In this document: one piece after another, positions 40,794-47,590 of the stretch
Layout: each line of letters begins with the position of its first letter
Numbering within the stretch: position 1 is the stretch's first letter
Assembly: GCF_001690355.1 (NCBI RefSeq)
Contig: NZ_LZHG01000014.1
Span: forward strand, 1 to 64,000
Length of the DNA stretch: 64,000 bases
Origin: Gilliamella sp. Choc4-2
Lineage (GTDB): Bacteria > Pseudomonadota > Gammaproteobacteria > Enterobacterales > Orbaceae
Reading direction: 5' to 3'
Translations under genes and position numbers: made by a program
The notes under the pieces: generated by a model
Told to the model about the DNA's origin: nothing
Database searches by the model: none
Seen by the model: the letters and a program-made list of their open reading frames with translations, nothing else

Positions 40794-41502
40794 AGTTTCT
40801 TAAACATAACTCTATATTTGGATAATGATCTGATAAATGATTAGTTATCTCTGCTGCACTTTGTCCAGATCCTATAACTAAGAATTTATAATCTGAATTT
40901 TTATCATTAAATTCATGTTCCAAATTATTTAAAAAATCATTGGGATGCATTATTTTTTTATTTTTTTCATCTAAGAAAATTCCCACGGGTATATTTTTAG
41001 TTATGCCTGTTGCTAATGAAATATTTTTTGCATACAATTTGCTGATTGTTTTATTATTATCTTCAATGCAAATTTCTAAATGATCAATTAAATGACCATC
41101 ATAAATGGGATTAATACTTACAACTTTATGACCATATAATAAAACATAATCATTAAAGTGATTTGCTGACCATTTTAAATAGTCGTTATACTCCAGTCTA
41201 CTAGGGAAAAAGTTTCTTAAATTTGCAAAGCCTTCTAAACGATCTGATGAAAATAGATAATTCAAGAATGTATACTTGCTAGTAGGATTCCTTAATGTTG
41301 CTAAATCTTTAAAAAAAGATATTTACATATCCGCTTCCGGAAGTAACATTCCAGGATGCCAGCCAAACTCGCTTTTACTTTCAATAAATTTAATTTGTAA
41401 GCCATCTTTGTTTAACATACCAGCGTCATCCATAGCAACCGCCACTGAAAGATTTGCCGGTCCAAATCCAACTCCAACTCCAACAAAATCATAAATTTTC
41501 AT
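40794..41502 (-). pseudogene. SidA/IucD/PvdA-family flavin N-hydroxylase, nonsense mutation and IS truncation
   Basis: From ATG 41502 the frame reads MKIYDFVGVGVGFGPANLSV (FAD-binding GxG), then GWHPGMLLPEADM and a TAA at 41325-41323. The frame continues without shift as ISFFKDLATLRNPTSKYTFL and NYLFSSDRLEGFANLRNFFP, exactly the family pattern where the stop replaces Gln in the usual MQISF. NADPH-binding VIGSGQSAAEI is present. The 3' half is removed by the IS3 element. Intact relatives hydroxylate lysine or ornithine for siderophores. The GNAT gene at 41506 lies 3 bases upstream. Confidence 0.88.
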
Positions 41503-41505
41503 ATA

Positions 41506-41967
41506 TCATTCCTTATGTAGTTTTAAAAAATAATATATAAATTGATCATCAATTTTATAATTTAATTTTTCATACAGAGCTCTAGCTTTGTGGTTTTCGA
41601 TTGATGTGCATAATGAAATTCCATTATATGTAGAATTATTAGCAAAGCTTCTTACTTTTTCCATTAATTGGGTTGCAATACCGTACCTTCTGTAGCTTTT
41701 TATAATATATAAGTCATTCAAAATTATAGTTGGTGATATGGATAAAGAAGAATATGAAAAATATAGCTGTACGAAACCACATGCTATTTTATTGTCGTAG
41801 GCAAGGAAAATTATTGAATCATTGTTGATCAATCTTTCTTTAATGAATTTTTTTGATTCAGAATTACAATCCTCAATACCATAAAACTCTCGATATTCAG
41901 AAAAAAGTAATGATATATCATCAAGCTCGTTTAATGTTCCTTGTATTATATTAAATGGAATATTCAT
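41506..41967 (-). CDS. GNAT-family N-acetyltransferase
   Basis: This 153-residue protein has the acetyl-CoA-binding motif of GNAT enzymes in NDLYIIKSYRRYGIATQLM (Q/RxxGxA) and the C-terminal SIENHKARALYEKLNYKID. The frame is intact. Substrate is unknown. It precedes the ruined N-hydroxylase on the same strand by 3 bases, so the pair may come from a siderophore or amino-acid-modifying operon, but the GNAT is much shorter than the siderophore acetyltransferase IucB. Confidence 0.82.
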   Translation of the reverse strand: MNIPFNIIQGTLNELDDISLLFSEYREFYGIEDCNSESKKFIKERLINNDSIIFLAYDNKIACGFVQLYFSYSSLSISPTIILNDLYIIKSYRRYGIATQLMEKVRSFANNSTYNGISLCTSIENHKARALYEKLNYKIDDQFIYYFLKLHKE

Positions 41968-42120
41968 ATGTTTATATATCCCTCATGATGCCATTTAGAT
42001 AACTATTATCATAATATTAAACGGATTATATATTTTATTCAATGTTTTATTTTTAATAACATAGATTAATATTTTAAGGTTGTACTCTTCATATTTCTTC
42101 AGAATGGATCTTAATTCTAA

Positions 42121-42279
42121 CAAAAAATTAAACAGGACGGTGAAATTACGGGCTCTTTTAATTTGGCACTTGCTCTTGATATTACTGATTTAAATGCCCA
42201 AAAAGTGAAACCTGAGCTTATGAAAATACATAGATTTGCTGGCGACTCCATCTTTGATGTTTCAATTTCATTAGATTAA
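42121..42279 (+). pseudogene. C-terminal fragment of an unknown protein (a)
   Basis: The frame reads QKIKQDGEITGSFNLALALD, then ITDLNAQKVKPELMKIHRFA and GDSIFDVSISLD before a stop. It has 52 codons, no start and a stop codon just upstream. The composition looks like real protein with alternating beta strands. I do not recognise the family. Confidence 0.4.
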
Positions 42280-42332
42280 ATTAGCAAAAATAGCGGCTAT
42301 TTCTTTATTAAAAAACGCAGAAGAGTCATTGA

Positions 42333-42512
42333 AAAACCAATAAAATAGATGATAAGATTGACTATTTTATCAAAAGTAAAGCACATCCTATCGTGTGTGG
42401 TTATGCTTTGTTGGAAAATCCAAATGATAAAAAAGGATTAAGAAGCAGTAAATTAAATGATATTGAGCCGCGGCATTCATTTAGTGAAGCATTTTCTCTT
42501 GCGTATTATTAA
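42333..42512 (+). pseudogene. C-terminal fragment of an unknown protein (b)
   Basis: The frame reads KIDDKIDYFIKSKAHPIVCG, then YALLENPNDKKGLRSSKLND and IEPRHSFSEAFSLAYY before a stop. It has 59 codons and no start, with a stop just upstream. Family unknown. It may belong with fragment (a) through a lost frame. Confidence 0.4.
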
Positions 42513-42731
42513 AGAAAGATCTAAGAAAAAACTTTCTTTACTAGAACTCTTAATCATTACTATACGGCATACATATAAATAATATTTAGCTGTCGTTTAT
42601 GGTTGTTTGCAAGGAAGAGTTATCTAACATAAGGTAACTCATCCCATCGTGTTGTATAACAAGGACTCAGTAATTCACGTTTAATCTGTCAAGGTGCCTG
42701 TTTTCTTATTCCACCTGTAAGATTTTCTAGC

Positions 42732-43571
42732 GTTGTTTACAGTATTAGGAGAAAATACTGTAATGAATATGCATAAAAATACTAGACTAACGCCGTATCA
42801 TCGAGAAGAGATTTGGCGTTTATACAATAAAGATAAAGTGACAGTTACGTCTCTGGCGTTAAGATTTAACGTCAGTCGCCCAACGATTTACAAAGCATTA
42901 AAACTTTGTCGTCACAAGTTGTTTAAACCGCAACTTAGTACGAATGAGCGCTATAAAACCATCAAATATGGTATTAAGCGGTTAGTTAAAGTCGAAAAAT
43001 CGATTGAAGCGCGATTAAAACGCCAGGCTAAGCGTTACAACAAACGTTATCCTGGTTAGATGTTCCATGTTGATACCAAACGTTTACCGTTGCTGAAAGG
43101 TGAAGTAAAATCCTTGCGCCGAGAATATCTCTTTGTGGGCATTGATGATTATTCACGTGAATTATACGCAGGAATTTATGGTGATAAATCTCAATTTAGT
43201 TCTGCTGCATTTTTACAGCGTGATGTGTTAGCTCAAGTGCCGTATACTATTGAGTGTGTTTATTCGGATAATGGGCGGGAGTATAAAGGCACGCAGGAAC
43301 ATGCTTTTGTTAAGCTTTGTCGAGATAATAGGATTAATCAAAAATTCACAAAACCAGCATGTCCGCAAACAAATGGTAAGGCAGAACCGGTAATAAGAAC
43401 ACTCATGGAAATGTGGAACGAAAAGAAGCACTTTATCGACTCGGCAGACCGCCAAGCTAAATTACGTCGTTTTCTTAATTTCTATAACACAGTTAAACCA
43501 CATAAAGGTTTGAATAGTGCGACACCTTATGAGATACTTGAATTTTATTTTAATCAAAAAGTGTAAACAAC
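42732..43571 (+). mobile_element. IS481-type insertion sequence
   Basis: GTTGTTTACA at 42732-42741 is repeated exactly inverted at 43562-43571, bounding an 840-bp element with one transposase frame. The right end interrupts the umuDC remnant: the ORF of that remnant runs into the inverted repeat. No clear target duplication is seen. Confidence 0.75.
42763..43566 (+). pseudogene. IS481-family transposase split by an in-frame amber codon
   Basis: Residues before the stop include LTPYHREEIWRLYNKDKVTV and the helix-turn-helix LALRFNVSRPTIYKALK. After RYNKRYPG a TAG (43057-43059) is followed in the same frame by MFHVDTKRLPLL and GIDDYSRELYAGIY. Relatives have Glu or a similar residue in PG-x-HVD, so GAG to TAG is the likely change. 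DDE residues are in HVDTK, VYSDNGREYKG and TNGKAEPVIRT. Suppression aside, the transposase is inactive. The restart ATG at 43060 lacks a ribosome site. Confidence 0.8.
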
Positions 43572-43873
43572 CCGTTTAAATCTAACAACTTATCATTTTT
43601 TTTCTTTTGCTCTACATTTGTAGACATTTCAAATAAATCATACGGTGTATCCGTATGCTTAGCATGTAAGTCAAGTAACATCACTCCCGCTTTCATAAAC
43701 AAAAAACCTTTTTTATAAATGGCCTGTAATCCCTTTTGCGCAGCTTGGATAATGAGTCTAGAGTCATCGGCAGGAGAAGGAAATCCCGCTCTAACAGGCG
43801 TATCTACCAACGTCAACTGATTTATAATAGAGGCATCAACACGGCCAAGCACAATACAACAAAATTTGTGCAA
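43572..43873 (-). pseudogene. In-frame umuD-umuC deletion fusion, 3' end cut by IS481
   Basis: From a TTG at 43873 (AGGAG five bases upstream) the product begins with a short-UmuD-like start, LGRVDAS then LTLVDTPVRAGFPSPADD. It passes without a break into a UmuC C-terminal stretch, SRLIIQAAQKGLQAIYKKGF then LFMKAGVMLLDL and YDLFE. UmuD catalytic residues and the UmuC polymerase palm are missing, so the change is an internal deletion joining the two genes near their similar DD-Ser motifs. The last residues (about LFTLFD) and the stop at 43550 come from the IS481 end. It cannot act as a polymerase. Confidence 0.7.
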
Positions 43874-43940
43874 GAGAACTCCTAAAAACTAAAGTAAAGA
43901 AATTTCCACTATTTTTCTAATTATCGTGGCAAAAAAGAAC

Positions 43941-43956
43941 ATGTATAAATATATAG
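43941..43956 (-). promoter_or_regulatory. Degenerate LexA (SOS) box before the umuDC remnant
   Basis: ATGTATAAATATATAG fits CTGT-N8-ACAG with two mismatches. It lies about 70 bases upstream of the remnant, where an SOS box is expected for umuDC. Confidence 0.35.
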
Positions 43957-44077
43957 CATATAGTGCGAACATCAATAGATTTTAGTGTAAAAAAATAAAA
44001 ATAACATACAAAATAGGACTTATATTGGATAAGACCTAAATAAATCTATGAGGATTCAAGTGATTAAAAGTGAATAG

Positions 44078-44266
44078 TTAATCTTTATCATAATGAGAGA
44101 GCCAGATAGTTTGCAGGGGAATATCTAAAACTTTTGCTATACAAGATTCAAAATCAGTAAAATTTCTAATATCAATATGATTATCTCGTATCAATTGGTC
44201 AAGTTTGATTCCTTTTTGACTAAGTTCTGAGACTACTTTCCGTGGTGTCCAGTTGTTGCTTCGCAT
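44078..44266 (-). CDS. Ner-like (Mu Ner/SfsB family) DNA-binding protein
   Basis: This 62-residue protein begins MRSNNWTPRKVVSELSQKGI and ends IPLQTIWLSHYDKD. This is the pattern of phage Ner and Nlp/SfsB regulators, with a helix-turn-helix in the middle and the IWPSRY-like end. GAGG lies 7 bases before ATG 44266. An upstream TTG at 44281 would add five residues without support. It lies just downstream of the antisense-RNA-like element, in the place of a phage regulator. Confidence 0.75.
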   Translation of the reverse strand: MRSNNWTPRKVVSELSQKGIKLDQLIRDNHIDIRNFTDFESCIAKVLDIPLQTIWLSHYDKD

Positions 44267-44324
44267 GATAACCCTCATCAATGAGCCTCACAATAAACAG
44301 ACAACTTAAACATCAGTAAAGAGA

Positions 44325-44399
44325 GGCGGAACTATGCACAGGTTGGCGTACCGAAACACTGAATCGGTGCATCTGAAGATGCCCCGTACATAGTTCGCC
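44325..44399 (-). ncRNA. C4/CI-like antisense immunity RNA (P1/P4 type), candidate
   Basis: A 75-base module folds with an outer stem pairing 44386-44399 with 44325-44339 (GGCGAACTATGTAC on the minus strand, one bulged base). Inside are a GCATC/GATGC hairpin with a TTCA loop (44369-44382) and an ACCG/CGGT hairpin (44350-44368). The 11-base loop of the latter, ATTCAGTGTTT, is complementary to an upstream copy at 44455-44465. This is the layout of phage P4 CI and P1/P7 C4 RNAs, which pair with a leader target to stop expression of downstream genes. Recognition is by architecture, and I could not run a covariance search. Confidence 0.55.
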
Positions 44400-44454
44400 A
44401 TAACAGAACAAGTATTAACTTAATGAATAAATTAATACCGGTTATAGCGAATAC

Positions 44455-44476
44455 ATTCAGTGTTTGGAGACGCCAA
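44455..44476 (-). promoter_or_regulatory. Target sequence complementary to the antisense RNA
   Basis: On the minus strand this segment reads TTGGCGTCTCCAAACACTGAAT. It matches the inverse of 44343-44364 at 19 of 22 positions and lies about 90 bases upstream in the same transcript direction. It would be the equivalent of P4 seqA, pairing with the loop of the RNA at 44325-44399. Confidence 0.5.
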
Positions 44477-44696
44477 TCTCCTTTGCTATAAAGGCATAAA
44501 TATGCCAATGCCATTTATAACATTATCAAGAATAATGATTCAATATATTTCATTTAATTTGTTGACTGAAGCTTTTCAGTTGCATCGACTAAGGAATAAC
44601 GTAATTCCATTAACGGAGAAGCTAAAATAGTTAGCAAATAAATAATTTGGACACTCAAAATTTAGGTTTGACTTTGATTGTACATCATATTATTTT

Positions 44697-44750
44697 AATC
44701 CATACCAGTCCAAAATAATCCATTTTCAAAAGGTAGACCCAAAGGTAGAA
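44697..44750 (+). repeat. Right TCCA arm-type repeat of the island
   Basis: AATCCATACC-AGTCCAAAAT-AATCCATTTT is followed by TTCAAAAGGTAGA and a second GGTAGA. It aligns with 38636-38686, differing mainly by lacking one TCCA unit. Direct orientation at both ends of the island argues for two copies of an integrase-proximal end, for example from tandem or replaced elements. Confidence 0.6.
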
Positions 44751-44813
44751 CAGAGATTTACACATAAGATGAAGCATGAATAATTTACATAAAATCAATG
44801 AGTTAAATTTAAA

Positions 44814-44846
44814 TTCGAATTCCAGCTTTTTCCTGCTCTTCCGCCA
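44814..44846 (+). other. Possible att remnant resembling a tRNA 3' end
   Basis: TTCGAATTCCAGC at the start and GCTCTTCCGCCA at the end resemble a T-arm and a CCA-bearing acceptor end. The last 12 bases differ from the neighbouring tRNA-Ser 3' end (GCGCTTCCGCCA) at one position. No tRNA body precedes it. It may mark the right attachment site, but the spacing differs from the real tRNA, so the origin may be another tRNA gene. Confidence 0.4.
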
Positions 44847-45345
44847 TATCCTTTTCTAGATTTCAAATAACATCTCGCCTTGTTTTTTATTCAACTAAAA
44901 CTTAACCAAATATCTGTGTATTATCTGTTATATAGAAACAATGTATAAATTCGTAAAGTGATAGCAAAAATAATTTTGTATTAACATTAATAAAAAGCTA
45001 TTTTATAAATTTGTTTATTATATACATCTAAAGTAAGCAACCTATAATTAAACAAATCCATAAAATTGGTGCATCTTATTTATCCAAATAACATTAACGA
45101 AAAACATAATATATTCTTTACTTTAAAATGATTAAATTTTAAGCTTCATCATTATTGGTACCGTTTCTTTAATAATTGAATTATATGAAGTGTAATATAA
45201 ATAATTATTTATCTAGGTTTAACTTGTTATTTTAATATCACCTTTTATATTTTTTATTAGCAAGTATAAAACATTTTCTATGTATTCTAATATGATTAGA
45301 AAAAGTATATAATGCTACAATTTTATTCAAGGTATTGTGGCTGCA

Positions 45346-47304
45346 ATGAAATTAAAGTATAGATCTGATATTGATGGACTTAGGGCATTAGCTGTACTTT
45401 CTGTAATTATTTACCATCTAAATAATAACTGGTTACAAGGCGGTTTTATTGGTGTTGATATATTTTTTGTGATTTCTGGTTTTTTGATTACCAAAATAAT
45501 TTATAGTGAAATTTGTAATAATACATTTAGTTTCAAAAATTTTTACCAAAGACGAATAAACCGCATTTTACCGGTCTTTTTTTGTGTAATGCTTCTCACT
45601 TCAATTTTTACCTGGTACCTCTTTTTACCAAAAGACTTGATGTTATTTTTACGCAGTTTAAAATCGACTACCTATTTTTGGGAAAACATGTTTTTTGCGC
45701 AAAATACAGGCGGGTATTGGGATACTTCAGCTGAATCTATGCCAATACTACATACTTGGAGCCTTGCTGTAGAAGAACAGTTTTATATTATTCTTCCCGT
45801 TATTCTATTAATTCTTTTAAAAATGAAACAACGATCAATTAAATTAGTATTGACCGTTCTTTTTATAATTGCGTTTATATCATTTTTACTAGCTCAAATT
45901 TCACCAGAATCTGCATTTTTAACCAAATACAACTACTATTCTCTTTTTACAGGACGCGCTGGTGAATTATTAATAGGCTCTATTATTGGAATTATTTCAG
46001 TTAATATAGATAACAAACATAATGGCCTTAACAACTTAGCACAGCAACAAGCTTTGCTCATTAGATGCAATATAATGTCATTTATTGGTTTGATTGGAAT
46101 TGTTTTATCTATAACTTTTATTTCTGATAAAATACTATTCCCTAGTTTTTGGGCTGTTATACCAGCTATTAGTGCTGCTACAATTCTATATTGTTATCAT
46201 CCTAAAACCATTGTATCAAGATTATTATCTTTAAAACCTGTAGTCTTTGTTGGTAAAATTTCTTATTCCCTATATTTATGGCATTGGCCGATAATTGTTC
46301 TTACTCGAAAATACCTCTTTATTAAAGAATTTAACTCAGCAGAGCAATACATTATTGTTTCCCTTATTACCTTAATTTTATCTATAATATCTTACTTTTT
46401 AATTGAGAGGCCTTGCCGGATTAATAAAAGAAGCTTTAAATATTCTTTTATTACTTATTATATATTTCCCGTTTTAGTAATCTTTTCTGTATATTATATG
46501 CAAAAAGAGACTAAATTTTTAGATTATCGATATAAAGAGAAATTAGAGCTTTATAAGTTGCAAGGACAATATTTAGATCCATCTGAAAATTTTTGTATTA
46601 GTAGAATTGTAGGTGATTGTGTTTTTGGAGATAAAACTAAAAAACCTAATATTGTACTATTCGGAGATTCTCATTCTGGCCATTATTCGCCATACTTAGA
46701 TGAAGCAGGTAAAAAATACGGATTTGCTGTAAAAATTATTAATGCGCATGCTTGCACTTTTTTACCAGAGCAATATGATTTAAATTTAATCGATTCTAGA
46801 TTCAAAAAAGATTGTGAAGATCTTCGAAGGGATGTCACTAAAGCAATTGAAGAGTCAAAAATAATAATATATGCAGGACGTTATAATGGTTACGATTATA
46901 ATGGAGAACTCTTAATTGTTAAATATTTGCCCAAATTTATCGATAAAACTAATAAAAAATTTATTGTATTAGCTCAAGTTCCATGGATTGATACAAATGA
47001 ACATGAAAGATTTATAGCTAATTATTTACAGGGCATACCTTTTACAAGCAGCCACTTTATCACTAATAGTGAAAAATTACCAAATAAGCTTATTGAAGAA
47101 GAAGTAAAAGGTAAAGCAATATTCTTCAATCCATTGAATGATTTAAACGAAGAATCTAAAAAAGAGTGGCCTATATATAATGGGTTAATTGCTTATAGCT
47201 ATGATGGTCATTTAGGTGAGTATGTAACTCGTCAATGGTCCAAAGAAGTTTTACCAAAACAAAAAGAATTTTGGAAACAACTGGCTAAAGAAGCAAATGA
47301 ATAA
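45346..47304 (+). CDS. Acyltransferase-3 / SGNH fusion protein (OafA-like), copy 1
   Basis: This 652-residue membrane enzyme probably O-acylates a surface polysaccharide. Residues 1-370 are the acyltransferase-3 domain with about ten membrane segments: RSDIDGLRALAVLSVIIYHL (with the catalytic His), FIGVDIFFVISGFLI and FYQRRINRILPVFF. A C-terminal SGNH hydrolase-like domain has FGDSHSGHYSPYL and the Asp-His pair in YDGHLGEY. ATG 46 of the start region (45346) is preferred because copy 2 begins at the same residue; a GTG at 45337 is an alternative. It is followed by a close paralog. Confidence 0.9.
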   Translation: MKLKYRSDIDGLRALAVLSVIIYHLNNNWLQGGFIGVDIFFVISGFLITKIIYSEICNNTFSFKNFYQRRINRILPVFFCVMLLTSIFTWYLFLPKDLMLFLRSLKSTTYFWENMFFAQNTGGYWDTSAESMPILHTWSLAVEEQFYIILPVILLILLKMKQRSIKLVLTVLFIIAFISFLLAQISPESAFLTKYNYYSLFTGRAGELLIGSIIGIISVNIDNKHNGLNNLAQQQALLIRCNIMSFIGLIGIVLSITFISDKILFPSFWAVIPAISAATILYCYHPKTIVSRLLSLKPVVFVGKISYSLYLWHWPIIVLTRKYLFIKEFNSAEQYIIVSLITLILSIISYFLIERPCRINKRSFKYSFITYYIFPVLVIFSVYYMQKETKFLDYRYKEKLELYKLQGQYLDPSENFCISRIVGDCVFGDKTKKPNIVLFGDSHSGHYSPYLDEAGKKYGFAVKIINAHACTFLPEQYDLNLIDSRFKKDCEDLRRDVTKAIEESKIIIYAGRYNGYDYNGELLIVKYLPKFIDKTNKKFIVLAQVPWIDTNEHERFIANYLQGIPFTSSHFITNSEKLPNKLIEEEVKGKAIFFNPLNDLNEESKKEWPIYNGLIAYSYDGHLGEYVTRQWSKEVLPKQKEFWKQLAKEANE

Positions 47305-47590
47305 ATCACTCGTATCATAATATACTGTTCCCCCATATTTGATTTTGCACATAGTTTCTTTAAATATAGGGGGAATATTAAGATTCACAAACAAATTAAT
47401 TTTTTATTTAATACATAACGTTATGATTTTTAATTTTTATGCTTCAAAATTGTTTTTTTAAGTACTCTCTTTTTGAAAGTGGCGTTGTTTTTCTATTTAA
47501 CTTTTTATCTAAAAAGATAATTATATGCAACACCCAGTAATACGTATGAAGAGCATAATATTAAGAAACCTTAATTCGGTGGTTCTATAG

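Larger units (their letters stand above)
41968..42731. other. Decayed sequence with two unidentified gene fragments
   Basis: This 764-base AT-rich stretch has no intact gene. Two open pieces on the plus strand with coding-like composition end in natural stops and are listed separately. A short hairpin GAGTTA/TAACTC lies near 42617-42641. Confidence 0.6.
44282..45345. other. Non-coding right end of the island and upstream region of the first acyltransferase
   Basis: This stretch of about 1.06 kb contains the antisense element, the right TCCA repeat and the tRNA-like remnant, each listed separately. From 44847 to 45345 I see only AT-rich DNA with no supported gene, presumably including the acyltransferase promoter. 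Confidence 0.6.

Noticed and set aside
44325-44476. Retron msr-msd or integron attC interpretation of the inverted repeats
   Set aside because: No reverse transcriptase or integron integrase nearby, and the loop-to-upstream complementarity fits antisense immunity RNA better.
44332-44514. 60-codon open frame on the minus strand across the antisense RNA
   Set aside because: It is explained by the structured RNA and its target; phage immunity regions often show such accidental frames. No ribosome site was seen.
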